A DNA stretch of 64,000 nucleotides from Streptomyces sp. NBC_01351 (GCF_036237315.1 NZ_CP108356.1:3282501-3346500); one strand, 5' to 3'. Positions 1 to 10,001 are shown, counted from the stretch's first letter. Numbers and translations are program-made. Notes: generated by a model from the sequence alone, not told the origin.

Positions 1-558
1 GTGCGGGACGTGCTCGACCACCTCGGCGTGCAGCGGGCGGCCCTGGTCGGAAGCTCCTACGGCGGCAGGGTCGCGCTGCGGCTGGCCGCGCTGCACCCGG
101 AGCGGGTGACGTCGCTGCTGCTGCTCTGCGCGGGCCGGCCCGGGCACGTGCCGAGCTCGGAGCTGCGGAGGTTCGGGGCGGCCGAGGACGTCCTGCTCGA
201 CGCGGGGGACCTGGCCGGCGCGGCCGAGCTGAACACCCGTACCTGGCTCGGCCCGGACGCCGACGCCGACGCGCACGCCCTCGTACGGGCCATGCAGCTG
301 GGGAACTTCGAGGGCGCCCTGGCCGTCACCGGGAGCCATGAGCTGCCGGATTCCCCGGTGGACCTGGCGGCCGTCCAGGCCCCCGTCCTCGCCGTCGGCG
401 GCGCCCACGACCACCCGGACTTCCGCCGCATCGCCGCCGAACTCCCCTCGCTCGTCCCGGGTGCGGAGCACGTGGAGCTGCCCTGGGCGGGCCACCTCCC
501 GTCGCTGGAGCGTCCGGCGGAGACGACCCGGCTGATGCTGGATTTCCTTCGGTCCTGA
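1..558 (+). CDS. alpha/beta hydrolase, 5'-truncated by the window edge
   Basis: The reading frame is open from base 1, so the true start lies upstream; about 185 C-terminal residues are visible. The nucleophile elbow GSSYGG (Ser at visible residue 19), an acidic residue in GGAHDHPD and a C-terminal GHLPSLERP histidine form the expected Ser-Asp-His triad of the alpha/beta hydrolase fold. The C-terminal pattern is common in streptomycete hydrolases related to 3-oxoadipate enol-lactonase, but the substrate cannot be inferred. It ends 88 bases before the next gene, and the operator-flanked promoter downstream starts within that gap, so it is probably not part of the next operon. Confidence 0.85.
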   Translation: MRDVLDHLGVQRAALVGSSYGGRVALRLAALHPERVTSLLLLCAGRPGHVPSSELRRFGAAEDVLLDAGDLAGAAELNTRTWLGPDADADAHALVRAMQLGNFEGALAVTGSHELPDSPVDLAAVQAPVLAVGGAHDHPDFRRIAAELPSLVPGAEHVELPWAGHLPSLERPAETTRLMLDFLRS

Positions 559-574
559 GCACGCACCCATTCGC

Positions 575-633
575 TTGAACTTGTTCAAAAAAAGGCCTAG
601 AGTCAGCCATGCCAACGAGTTGAACACGTTCAA
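575..633 (+). promoter_or_regulatory. promoter framed by two TTGAAC-N2-GTTCAA operators
   Basis: Two 14-bp perfect palindromes of the form TTGAAC-NN-GTTCAA lie at 575-588 and 620-633, centres 45 bp apart. The first supplies a -35 hexamer TTGAAC (575-580), followed after 17 bp by a -10 TAGAGT (598-603). The second palindrome lies just downstream of the expected transcription start and ends 13 bases before the ATG at 647. The TetR gene at 1504 is the third gene of the same transcription unit and is the obvious candidate ligand; that assignment is inference. Confidence 0.75.
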
Positions 634-646
634 GGGGGCTGGGGCT

Positions 647-1051
647 ATGGACCTCACCGTGGTTGCGTACGTCATCTACCTGCTCATCAGCATCGGCCTC
701 ACCATCTGGGTGGCCCGCACGCTCAGCCGCAACGGCCGCGTCTTCATCGGCGACGTGCTCGCGGGGAACGAGAAGCTCGCCGACGCCGTCAACCAGCTCC
801 TCGTGGTGGGCTTCTACCTCGTGAACATCGGCTTCGTGACCCTCTTCCTGCGCTCGGCGAAGGAGATCACCACGGCCCGCGACCTCTTCGAGGCGCTGTC
901 GGTCAAGCTCGGTGTCGTCCTGCTGGTGCTCGGGGTCATGCACCTCGGCAACGTGTGGGTGCTCAACAAGATGCGGCGCCGCGGGATCATGGAGCGCCAG
1001 CAGACCCCGCCGGTCGCCCCGCAGGGGTGGACCGCGCCGGCCGGGGCCTGA
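647..1051 (+). CDS. small integral membrane protein, first gene of the TetR operon
   Basis: A 134-residue protein with three predicted membrane helices: residues about 3-24, 46-66 and 85-105, followed by a basic stretch NKMRRRG and a Pro-rich tail. I do not recognise a function; it resembles short DUF-type streptomycete membrane proteins. The ATG at 647 was chosen because it follows a purine-rich GGGGG-containing stretch and begins directly with a hydrophobic helix, whereas the upstream in-frame TTG at 575 lies inside the promoter. The next gene starts 3 bases after the stop, so the two are probably co-transcribed with the TetR regulator and repressed by it. Confidence 0.75.
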   Translation: MDLTVVAYVIYLLISIGLTIWVARTLSRNGRVFIGDVLAGNEKLADAVNQLLVVGFYLVNIGFVTLFLRSAKEITTARDLFEALSVKLGVVLLVLGVMHLGNVWVLNKMRRRGIMERQQTPPVAPQGWTAPAGA

Positions 1052-1054
1052 CCG

Positions 1055-1492
1055 GTGGCCGCGGCAGGGGTGGCGGTACGGCACCTGACCGTGCTCTACG
1101 ACGCCGACTGCCCGCTCTGCGTGCACATCCGGCACTGGCTGCTCGGCCGGCGCTGGCTGGTACCGCTACGACTGATCCCCGCCGCGTCCTTCGAGGCGCG
1201 GCGGCGGTTCCCACAGCTCGACCACGAGTCCACCCTCCGCGAGATCACCGTCGTGGGGGACTCGGGCCAGGTGTGGAGGGGGACGGACGCCTTCATCGTC
1301 TGTCTGTGGGCCCTGGCCGAGCACCGGCCGCGGGCCAACTGGCTGGCCACCGCGGCCGGCCGGCCCTTCGCCCGGGCCGCCATGTACACGGCCTCCGCCT
1401 GGCGGCAGGCGGTACGCACCGAGGGCGGCCCGGGCAACGAAGCGGAGCTGGAGGGACCGGCCTGTGACGACCACTGCCCCGTCCCCCGATAG
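1055..1492 (+). CDS. DCC-family (DUF393) thiol-disulfide oxidoreductase-like protein
   Basis: The 145-residue product begins with a strand-turn containing YDADCPLC, the D-x-x-C-P-x-C signature that names the DCC family and resembles the thioredoxin CxxC region. Family members are small proteins thought to act in redox or electron-transfer roles, but few are characterised. The start is the GTG at 1055, four bases after the last base of the preceding gene, implying translational coupling. The C-terminus has two further cysteines close together, with CDDHC as the last motif. Its partner membrane protein upstream and the TetR gene downstream suggest a small stress- or ligand-induced operon. Confidence 0.75.
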   Translation: MAAAGVAVRHLTVLYDADCPLCVHIRHWLLGRRWLVPLRLIPAASFEARRRFPQLDHESTLREITVVGDSGQVWRGTDAFIVCLWALAEHRPRANWLATAAGRPFARAAMYTASAWRQAVRTEGGPGNEAELEGPACDDHCPVPR

Positions 1493-1503
1493 GCTCATAC
1501 ACC

Positions 1504-2238
1504 GTGACTGATCAGAAGGCTCCCAAGAGCGAGCAGACCCGCACGCTCATCCTCGAGACCGCGCTCCGACTCTTCCAGGAGCGCGGCTTCGACAAGACGA
1601 CGATGCGGGGTATCGCGAAGGAGGCCGGTGTCTCGGTCGGCAACGCCTACTACTACTTCGAATCGAAGGAACACCTGGTCCAGGGGTTCTACGACCGGAT
1701 CGGCGCCGCACACCAGGCGGCCGTCCGGCCCATCCTGGACAGCGAGACCGATCTGCAGAAGCGGTACGCGGGCGTGCTGACGAGCTGGATGGACATCGCG
1801 GCTCCGTATCACGAGTTCGCCTCCCAGTTCTTCAAGAACGCCGCGGACCCGGAAAGTCCGCTCAGCCCCTTCTCCCCGGAGTCGGAGGCCGCGCGGCAGG
1901 CGGCGATCAAGATCCACCGCGAGGTGCTGGCAGGCGCGAAGACCAAGGTGCCGGCCGAACTGGCCGACGTACTGCCGGAGCTGATGTGGCTCGCGCAGAT
2001 GGGCCTGGTCCTCTACTGGGTCTTCGACCGATCGCCGAACAGCGAGAAGACCCGGCGGCTCGCCGAGCGCGGCGCGCAGCTCACCACGCGCGGCATCGTG
2101 CTGGCCCGCTTCCGGGTGCTGCGGCCGCTGGTGCGCGAAGTGCACGAGCTGTTCGCGGACTTCCTGCCGGGCATGGCCCAGACGGCGACGGCGGGGGCCC
2201 GCAAGCGGGCCTCGGACCCGGACCCCGACCCCGCGTAG
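1504..2238 (+). CDS. TetR-family transcriptional regulator
   Basis: A 244-residue regulator. Residues about 13-60 form the TetR helix-turn-helix, with TLILETALRLF, GFDKTTMRGIA and GVSVGNAYYYF followed by SKEHL, a clear family match. The remaining helices form the ligand and dimer domain; the ligand is unknown. The start is GTG 1504. A TAGGCT hexamer (1490-1495) that overlaps the preceding stop codon lies 8 bases before the start, so an additional leaderless promoter is plausible. The likely targets are the two TTGAAC palindromes at 575-633, which would make it an autoregulator of its own operon. The C-terminus is a low-complexity DPDPDPA tail. Confidence 0.9.
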   Translation: MTDQKAPKSEQTRTLILETALRLFQERGFDKTTMRGIAKEAGVSVGNAYYYFESKEHLVQGFYDRIGAAHQAAVRPILDSETDLQKRYAGVLTSWMDIAAPYHEFASQFFKNAADPESPLSPFSPESEAARQAAIKIHREVLAGAKTKVPAELADVLPELMWLAQMGLVLYWVFDRSPNSEKTRRLAERGAQLTTRGIVLARFRVLRPLVREVHELFADFLPGMAQTATAGARKRASDPDPDPA

Positions 2239-2305
2239 GCCCGGACGGACCTGCGGCGCCGGCCGAGACCTCGCCGGCGCCCGGTCGTTGCCGCTCCGGG
2301 CCGGG

Positions 2306-3784
2306 TCAGGCCTGGTACGAGGCGAGTTCGACCACGGTGATGTCGGACGGCGCGCCCACCCGGACCGGCGGCCCCCAGGCTCCCGCCCCGCGGGACACGT
2401 ACAGCTGGGTGTCGCCGTAGCGCTCCAGGCCAGCCACGGTGGGGTTGGCGAGCTCGGCAAGGTAGTTGCCGGGCCAGAGCTGGCCGCCGTGGGTGTGGCC
2501 GGACAGCTGGAGGTCGACGCCGTGCCGGACGGCGTCGTGGATGACCACGGGCTGGTGGGCGAGGAGTACGGCGGCGCGGGACCGGTCGCGGTCGCCGAGG
2601 GCCGCCCGGAAGTCGGGGCCCTCCCCCTCGCTCTCGCCCGCGATGTCGTTGACGCCGGCGAGGTCGAAGTGCGGCAGGGCGCGGCGGGCGTTCTCCAGCG
2701 GGGTCAGGCCGAGCTCACGGACGTGGTCCACCCACTGCTGGGCCCCGGAGAAGTACTCGTGGTTGCCGGTGACGAAGTACGTTCCGTGGCGCGCGGCCAG
2801 CCCGCGCAGCGGCTCGGCGGCGGGCCCGAGGTCGTGGACGTCGCCGTCGACGAGGTCGCCGACGATGGCGATGAGGTCGGGCTGGGTGCGGTTGACGGTG
2901 TCGACGATCCGCTGGGCGTGGGCGCGGCCGAGGACCGGGCCCAGGTGGACGTCGCTGACGACGGCGATCCGGAAGCCGTGCGCCGCGCGGGGCAGTTTGG
3001 CGAGCGGTACCCGCACCCGCCGCACGCTCGGCCCGTTCAGGACCCCGTAGGCCCCGGCCCCGACCGTCCCGAGGGCCACCGCGGCGGCCGTCCCGCCCAC
3101 CGCTCGCGCGATGAACCTCCGGCGGTCCAGCAGGCCGGCCACCGCCGCCGTGGCCGGGCCGGCCGCGCCGTCCGCGCCGGCCAGGGACTCCTCGCCCTCG
3201 GCGGGCTCCGGCCGGGTCCCGACCGCACCGGCGGGGGTCGCGGCCGGCTCCGCGGAGCCGTCGCCCTGCCGGGCGGAACCCGCGTGCGGGGCTTCGCCCG
3301 CCGGGGCCGGGCCCGTGGATCCGGCCGCGTGCGCCGGGAGTGCCGTACGGCCGGCGGCCGAGGCCGCGCCGACCGGCTCGCCTCCGGCCCCCTTCCCCGC
3401 GGGCTCCGGCTCGTCGCCGCGCAGCGGACCCGCAGGGGCCCGCCCCTCCCCGGAGGTGGCCTCCTGGGCCAGACGGCGGAGCAACAGCGCGCGGATCGGC
3501 TCCGCGACCAGCATCGTCAGGGTCAGGTACAGGAGTACCGCGAGCCAGAGGAACCCGGGCCAGGCCACCGTCTGCTGGAGCCAGAAGGGGGCGCCGCCGC
3601 GGCCCGTGGTCAGGGCGGCCACAGAGAGGAGCGGCAGGGCGATGACCAGGATCGTGCCGGCCCGCCGGGCCGGGCCGCCGGGGACGGTGGTGTCGCGCAC
3701 CAGCCGGATCCAGAGCCAGCGGTGGACCACGACCAGGAGTGCGAGCACGGCGAGCGCGACCAGCGCGAACATCACGATCTTCAT
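2306..3784 (-). CDS. membrane-anchored calcineurin-like metallophosphoesterase
   Basis: A 492-residue protein. The N-terminus has three membrane helices (about 3-27, 43-60, 72-95), then a 120-residue Ala/Gly/Pro-rich linker. A fourth hydrophobic segment (about 224-247) is preceded by RRRF, which looks like a twin-arginine-type signal. The catalytic domain has every metallophosphoesterase block: SDVH (277-280), GDLVDGD (309-315), GNHE (340-343), H410 and GHTHGG (429-434), so two-metal catalysis should be intact. The topology suggests an extracytoplasmic active site. Its start overlaps the stop of the upstream membrane-protein gene as ATGA, so the two form an operon. The substrate is unknown. 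Confidence 0.88.
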   Translation of the reverse strand: MKIVMFALVALAVLALLVVVHRWLWIRLVRDTTVPGGPARRAGTILVIALPLLSVAALTTGRGGAPFWLQQTVAWPGFLWLAVLLYLTLTMLVAEPIRALLLRRLAQEATSGEGRAPAGPLRGDEPEPAGKGAGGEPVGAASAAGRTALPAHAAGSTGPAPAGEAPHAGSARQGDGSAEPAATPAGAVGTRPEPAEGEESLAGADGAAGPATAAVAGLLDRRRFIARAVGGTAAAVALGTVGAGAYGVLNGPSVRRVRVPLAKLPRAAHGFRIAVVSDVHLGPVLGRAHAQRIVDTVNRTQPDLIAIVGDLVDGDVHDLGPAAEPLRGLAARHGTYFVTGNHEYFSGAQQWVDHVRELGLTPLENARRALPHFDLAGVNDIAGESEGEGPDFRAALGDRDRSRAAVLLAHQPVVIHDAVRHGVDLQLSGHTHGGQLWPGNYLAELANPTVAGLERYGDTQLYVSRGAGAWGPPVRVGAPSDITVVELASYQA

Positions 3785-4101
3785 GCGGAGTGACCCTCGC
3801 CCGTTCCCTCGCCAGTTGCCTTGCCAGTTGCCTCGCCCGGTGCCGCGCCGGTCTCCTCGCGTGATGCGCGCCGCAGCGCCCGGACCCCGCGCAACCCGAT
3901 CACACCGACGGCCGTCCCCAGGAGAAAGGACGTCACCGCGAGGGTCAGGTGCACCCAGAAGTAGGAGGTGGGGTCACCCGCCGCATCAAACGCCAGGCCA
4001 CTGCCGTTCTTCCACAGGTTCCGGACGAAAGACACCCAGATGAACCAGCTCCACACTCCGAAGGCGAGCAGGAACCAGGAGGCGGCACGGCTGAGTCTCA
4101 T
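3781..4101 (-). CDS. two-helix integral membrane protein
   Basis: A 106-residue protein with a short N-terminal basic segment, a Trp-rich first helix (about 8-27) and a second helix (about 47-70). It ends in a basic patch and a low-complexity tail built from repeats of the type GEATGKATGEGTGEG. The ATG at 4101 is the first start giving a membrane-helix N-terminus; longer readings run antisense to the carboxypeptidase gene and were discarded. The stop overlaps the ATG of the metallophosphoesterase by 4 bp, so the two are translationally coupled. It is divergent from the carboxypeptidase, with about 120 bp between them. Function unknown. Confidence 0.75.
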   Translation of the reverse strand: MRLSRAASWFLLAFGVWSWFIWVSFVRNLWKNGSGLAFDAAGDPTSYFWVHLTLAVTSFLLGTAVGVIGLRGVRALRRASREETGAAPGEATGKATGEGTGEGHSA

Positions 4102-4222
4102 GCCCTCAGTATCGGTTTCTTCCCCAGGACGGACGCGCCGGGGTGGGCTGTACCGGCGGAGCTTGGAGCGAATTGGCCGGTCCGTGACCGTGATCAGCTC
4201 ATCGGGATGTACTTTCACCTGC

Positions 4223-5470
4223 GTGTCCGCCAAGAAGACCGCGCTGACGGTCCTATCCGCCGCGTTGCTCGTCCCCGCGATGCTCGTGGCCCCCGCGCAC
4301 GCCGCGCCGTCCCCGCCGGCCGACGGGAAGGGCGGCGGGCCGGCCAAGGCCCCGCAGGCCCCGGCCCCGCCCGCGTCGATGTCCACGGTCGGCGGGACGC
4401 GGCTCGGCCAGCCGGGGACGCAGGTCCATCTGCTGCCCGGCGCTCCGGCGCTGCCCGCGAACCTCACGGGCCGGTCCTGGATCGTGGCGGACGCCGAGTC
4501 CGGGGAGGTCCTCGCGGCGCACAACGCGCACTGGCGGCTCCCCCCGGCGTCCACGATGAAGATGCTCTTCGCGGACACCCTGCTGCCCGGCCTGCCCAAG
4601 GACCGGGTCCACAAGGTCACCGAGCAGGACATGGACGGCGTGGGCCCCGGCAGCAGTCTGGTCGGGGTGAAGGAGGATCTCGAGTACAGCGTCCACGACC
4701 TGTGGCTCGGGGTGTTCCTGCGCTCGGGGAACGACGCCGTGCACGTGCTTTCGGCCATGAACGGCGGCGTCGAGAAGACCGTCAGGGACATGCAGGCCCA
4801 CGCCGAGGAACTGCAGGCACTGGACACGCACGTCGTGTCCCCCGACGGGTACGACGCCCCGGAGCAGGTGTCGAGCGCGTACGACCTCACGCTCATCGCC
4901 CGCTCCGGGCTGCAGAAGCAGGACTTCCGCGAGTACTGCGGCACGGCGAGCGCGAAGTTCCCCGGGAAGCAGGACGCCGGGAAGGGACGCGAGTACTTCG
5001 AGATCCAGAACACCAACCGGCTGATGACGGGCGTCGGCGGCATCTCCCCCTACAAGGGCATCGCCGGGGTGAAGAACGGCAACACCACCATGGCCGGCTC
5101 CACCTTCACCGGCGCCGCCCAGCAGGGCGAGCGCAAGCTCCTGGTCACGGTGATGAACCCGGGCGCGGGCGGGGCGAACTCGGTGTACGAGGAGACCGCC
5201 GCGCTCCTCGACTGGGGTTTCGCGGCGGCCGGGAAGGTGAAGCCGGTGGGTGAGCTGGTGCCGCCGAAGAGCGCGGACACCTCCTCCCACGGCTCCCCGG
5301 CCCAGTCGCACGAGAACAACCCGGCGGCGGCCGGCGGCGGCTCGGGCGGCGGCGTCGGCACCGCGCTCGGCGTCGCGGGCGGCGCGCTGGCCGCCCTGGC
5401 GGGCGGCGCCTACGTGATCAACCGGCGCTGGCCGCGGGCCCGGCGGGGTCGGGGCGAGGAGCTGGTGTAG
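4223..5470 (+). CDS. secreted D-alanyl-D-alanine carboxypeptidase (S11, PBP type)
   Basis: The 415-residue protein starts with a signal peptide (SAKK then a hydrophobic core, cleavage near AHA at 25-27) and a Pro/Ala linker. The S11 serine peptidase motifs follow: S110-T-M-K113 (SxxK, nucleophile and lysine), S168-G-N170 (SxN), and K284-N-G286 where most family members have KTG. A Gly-rich stretch, one C-terminal helix and a basic stop-transfer sequence would anchor it in the membrane with the active site outside. It should trim the terminal D-Ala from peptidoglycan stem peptides. GTG 4223 was chosen because it opens the signal peptide; an in-frame GTG at 4184 is an alternative. The last 53 bp overlap the convergent next gene. 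Confidence 0.88.
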   Translation: MSAKKTALTVLSAALLVPAMLVAPAHAAPSPPADGKGGGPAKAPQAPAPPASMSTVGGTRLGQPGTQVHLLPGAPALPANLTGRSWIVADAESGEVLAAHNAHWRLPPASTMKMLFADTLLPGLPKDRVHKVTEQDMDGVGPGSSLVGVKEDLEYSVHDLWLGVFLRSGNDAVHVLSAMNGGVEKTVRDMQAHAEELQALDTHVVSPDGYDAPEQVSSAYDLTLIARSGLQKQDFREYCGTASAKFPGKQDAGKGREYFEIQNTNRLMTGVGGISPYKGIAGVKNGNTTMAGSTFTGAAQQGERKLLVTVMNPGAGGANSVYEETAALLDWGFAAAGKVKPVGELVPPKSADTSSHGSPAQSHENNPAAAGGGSGGGVGTALGVAGGALAALAGGAYVINRRWPRARRGRGEELV

Positions 5471-6374
5471 CGGCGTCCCCGTCGCTCCCGTCGTCCTCGG
5501 TGTCCTCGTCATTGTCGGCGTTGTCGTCGTCACGCGTGGCCGTCCAGGCGGCGCAGAACAGCAGCAGCTTCGCCGTGAAGTTGATCCAGAGCAGCAGGGC
5601 GATCGGCACGCCGAAGGCCCCGTACATGCTCTTCGCGGCGACCTCCCGCATGTAGCCGCTGAGCAGCAGCTTCAGCAGCTCGAAGCCGACCGCGCCGATC
5701 AGGGCCGCCTGGATCAGGCGGCCGCGCGGCGGCTCGACCCCGGGCAGCAGAGTCAGCAGGTAAAGCAGCAGAAGGAAGGCGGCCAGCACGCCGACGAGGA
5801 AGGCGCCGCCGCGCAGCAGCCCGCCCCCCACGCCCTCGCGCGGGACGCCCAGCAACTCGCCGAACTTCCCGACCGCGCTGGACCCGATGATCGACGCGGC
5901 GGCCGAGGCCAGTCCCGCGCCGCCGAGGCCGATGAGGACGAGCCCGTCCTTGCCCCTGCGGACGACGGGGTTGCCCTGGTCCTCGTCGTCCTTGTCCCAG
6001 ACCGCGCGCAGGCAGTCCCGCATGGAGCCGACCCACCCCATGCCGGTGAACAGCAGCAGGGCCCCGGCCACGAGGCCGACCGTGCCCGCGTTGGCGACGA
6101 GCCCGTCGAGGTTCAGCTGGTCGGAGATCCCGGGCACCTGCTCGGCGAGGTTGTCCTGCAGCCGCTTCAACTGGTCCTCGCTGAGCAGCGCCGCGCCGAT
6201 CGCGGCGGCCACGGTGATCAGCGGGAAGAGGGCGAGGAAGCTGATGAAGGTGATGGCGGCGGCGAGCCGGCTCCAGTGCACGCGGTCGAGACGTTCGTAC
6301 GAACGCCACGCGTGCGTCCGCATCAGTCGGGCCATCAGTGGCCCGACTACCGGGAGTTTCGTCAGCCAGTCCAT
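5418..6374 (-). CDS. YihY/BrkB-family membrane protein
   Basis: A 318-residue protein with about six membrane helices and the family hallmarks: an N-terminal segment with HAWRSYERLDRVHWSRLAAA, a first helix with ISFLALFPL, and a last helix region ALLLWINF. The family (once misnamed ribonuclease BN) comprises inner-membrane proteins of unsettled function, some possibly transporters. The C-terminus is an acidic tail of Asp/Glu/Asn followed by Pro/Ala. The ATG at 6374 precedes residues MDWLTKLP typical of the family. Its 3' end overlaps the carboxypeptidase coding region by 53 bp in convergent orientation, so the two transcripts share antisense sequence. Confidence 0.88.
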   Translation of the reverse strand: MDWLTKLPVVGPLMARLMRTHAWRSYERLDRVHWSRLAAAITFISFLALFPLITVAAAIGAALLSEDQLKRLQDNLAEQVPGISDQLNLDGLVANAGTVGLVAGALLLFTGMGWVGSMRDCLRAVWDKDDEDQGNPVVRRGKDGLVLIGLGGAGLASAAASIIGSSAVGKFGELLGVPREGVGGGLLRGGAFLVGVLAAFLLLLYLLTLLPGVEPPRGRLIQAALIGAVGFELLKLLLSGYMREVAAKSMYGAFGVPIALLLWINFTAKLLLFCAAWTATRDDDNADNDEDTEDDGSDGDAATPAPRPDPAGPAASAG

Positions 6375-6555
6375 GAAGTCACCGTAAATGAGCTGCCGGA
6401 AATAGCCGGGATTGTCGGTTTCGGAGACTACGGTCGTCGATTGTGACTTTTCGCCCGACGACTCATCCGTTCCATGCCCTGGTCTTGCGCAGGCTGCGGT
6501 TCCGCGCCCGGCTCACCGCCCGGATCGCCTTCCGGCTGCCCAGGCGACCGCTCGG

Positions 6556-7170
6556 TCAGGAGGGACGCACGGTGGCCGCGGCCGCCGCGTCGGCGGGCGC
6601 GCCCGGCTGCGCCGGAACGCCCGTCGGGCCCGTGCCGAAAGGGTATTCGCGCAGCTTGCGCCAGACCCCGTCGGAGCCCTGTTCGTAGAGCGCGAAGCCC
6701 TCGCAGACCCACTCCGCGGCGTACTCGGCGAGCGCGGTGAACGCCAGGTCCATCGCTTCCTCGGAGATCCCGTGGGCGACGGTGACGTGCGGGTGGTACG
6801 GGAACGCCAGCTCGCGGCTCAGCGGACCCTCCGGGTCGCGGACCTCGCTCTGGAGGCGGGTGCAGCCCGCGCCGCCCTCGACAACCTGGACGAAGACGAC
6901 CGGCGACAGGGGCCGGAAGGTTCCCGTCCCGGCGAGGCGCATCCGGAAGCCGCGGAAGGCCTCCGCGACCTCGGCCAGGTGGGCGCGGATCGCCGGCAGC
7001 CGGTCGGCCTCGACCTCGGTGGGCGGCACGAGGGTGACATGCGTGGGAATACCGTGCGCGGCAGCGTCCCCGAAGCCCGCGCGCAGCTCCTGGAGCTGGC
7101 TGCCGTACGGCTCCGGGACCGCGATCGAAACGCCGAGCGTTACGGTCCCCACGTATGTCTCCTCCGTCAT
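6556..7170 (-). CDS. 2'-5' RNA ligase-like (2H phosphoesterase superfamily) protein
   Basis: The 204-residue protein carries the two HxT/Sx motifs that define 2H phosphoesterases: HVTL near residue 43 in IPTHVTLVPP, and HVTV near residue 127 in YHPHVTVAHG. The length and spacing agree with the bacterial 2'-5' RNA ligase / cyclic phosphodiesterase family, which act on 2',3'-cyclic or 2'-5' linked nucleotides; the physiological substrate is unknown. The ATG at 7170 was preferred over a GTG at 7206 because the added residues do not match the family start, although neither has a strong ribosome site. The C-terminus is a low-complexity Ala/Pro tail. It lies downstream of trpS with an 87-bp gap and may be co-transcribed. 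Confidence 0.85.
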   Translation of the reverse strand: MTEETYVGTVTLGVSIAVPEPYGSQLQELRAGFGDAAAHGIPTHVTLVPPTEVEADRLPAIRAHLAEVAEAFRGFRMRLAGTGTFRPLSPVVFVQVVEGGAGCTRLQSEVRDPEGPLSRELAFPYHPHVTVAHGISEEAMDLAFTALAEYAAEWVCEGFALYEQGSDGVWRKLREYPFGTGPTGVPAQPGAPADAAAAATVRPS

Positions 7171-7257
7171 CCGAGTGCGTGCTGTCGCCCAGTGTGGGGG
7201 CAGCACCCCCTGTCCCGCCAGGGCGGTCTTTCGCGAGTGCTTCCGACCGCGCTTCCG

Positions 7258-8729
<1,472 letters not shown>

Positions 8730-10001
8730 TCAGGACAGGGGGAGGCCCGGGGCCGGGTACGCGGACATGAGGTCACCGACCTCGGACCGGATCGCCACCA
8801 GCTCGGCCTCGTCGGCCTTGGCGGCGGCCGCCACGGCCCGGGAGATCCACTCCGCGACCACCGGCATGTGCTCGACCCCCAGCCCCCGCGACGTCAGCGA
8901 CGGCGTCCCGATCCGGATCCCCGAGGGATCGAACGGCTTGCGCGTGTCGAACGGCACCGTGTTGTAGTTCACCACGATCCCCGCCCGGTCCAGCGCCTTG
9001 GCCGCGACCTTCCCCGGGACCCCGCGCGAGGTGAGGTCCATCAGGATCAGGTGGTTGTCCGTACCGCCCGAGACCAGGTCGAAGCCCCGTTCCAGCAGAG
9101 CGGCGGCCAGCGCCCGCGCGTTCGCGACGACCGCGTGCGCGTACGCCGTGAAGGACGGCTGCGCCGCCTCGTGGAGGGCGACCGCGATGCCGGCCGTCGT
9201 CTGGTTGTGGGGCCCACCCTGGAGGCCCGGGAAGACCGCCTTGTCGATGGCCTTCGCGTGCTCCTCCCGGCACATCAGCATCGCGCCGCGCGGACCCCGC
9301 AGGGTCTTGTGCGTGGTGGTGGAGATGACGTCCACGTGCCCCGCCGGGGACGGGTGCGCGCCGCCCGCGATCAGGCCGGCGATGTGCGCCACGTCCGCGA
9401 CCAGGATCGAGCCCGCCTCCTCGGCGATCGACGCGAAGGCCGCGAAGTCGATCGTGCGCGGGAGTGCCGTACCGCCACAGAAGATGATCTTCGGGCGCTC
9501 GGCCAGCGCCAGCTCGCGCACCGCGTCGTAGTCGATGCGCCCGTCGTCCGCGCGCACGCCGTACTGCACGCCCCGGAACCACGAGCCCGTCGCCGAGACG
9601 CCCCAGCCGTGGGTCAGGTGCCCGCCCATCGGCAGGGCCATGCCCATCACCGTGTCGCCGGGCTTCGCGAAGGCCAGGTACACGGCCAGGTTCGCCGGGG
9701 AGCCGGAGTACGGCTGCACGTTCGCGTGGTCGACCCCGAAGAGGCCCTTCGCGCGCTCGACGGCCAGCGCCTCCACGCGGTCGATGTTCTGCTGGCCCTC
9801 GTAGTAGCGGCGGCCCGGGTAGCCCTCGCTGTACTTGTTCTGGAGGACGGTGCCGGAGGCTTCGAGGACGGCCGCCGAGACGTAGTTCTCGCTGGGGATC
9901 AGCCTCAGCGTCTCGGCCTGCAGGGTCTCCTCCGCCGCGACGAAGGACGCCAGCTCGGGGTCGGTCGCGAGAAGGGCGGGGTGACGGTGGTTCGCGCTCA
10001 T
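8730..10001 (-). CDS. glyA: serine hydroxymethyltransferase
   Basis: A 423-residue PLP enzyme that interconverts serine and glycine with transfer of a one-carbon unit to tetrahydrofolate. Visible hallmarks are LIPSENYVS near the N-terminus, NVQPYSGSPAN, ADVAHIAGL, the PLP-lysine motif STTTHKTLRGPRG, and VSGGTDNHL towards the C-terminal part. The ATG at 10001 has a strong GGAGGAG ribosome site 6 bases upstream; the longer open frame runs through the leader and is not coding. The leader contains a probable ZTP riboswitch (10044-10126), which would tie expression to folate/purine status. A 3' repeat element follows the stop codon. Confidence 0.97.
   Translation of the reverse strand: MSANHRHPALLATDPELASFVAAEETLQAETLRLIPSENYVSAAVLEASGTVLQNKYSEGYPGRRYYEGQQNIDRVEALAVERAKGLFGVDHANVQPYSGSPANLAVYLAFAKPGDTVMGMALPMGGHLTHGWGVSATGSWFRGVQYGVRADDGRIDYDAVRELALAERPKIIFCGGTALPRTIDFAAFASIAEEAGSILVADVAHIAGLIAGGAHPSPAGHVDVISTTTHKTLRGPRGAMLMCREEHAKAIDKAVFPGLQGGPHNQTTAGIAVALHEAAQPSFTAYAHAVVANARALAAALLERGFDLVSGGTDNHLILMDLTSRGVPGKVAAKALDRAGIVVNYNTVPFDTRKPFDPSGIRIGTPSLTSRGLGVEHMPVVAEWISRAVAAAAKADEAELVAIRSEVGDLMSAYPAPGLPLS

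Noticed and set aside
6375-6555. Possible small gene (several overlapping short frames) between the BrkB-type gene and the 2'-5' RNA ligase-like gene
   Set aside because: The peptides are Arg/Pro/Gly-rich, have no convincing ribosome site or motif, and frames on both strands look equally good.
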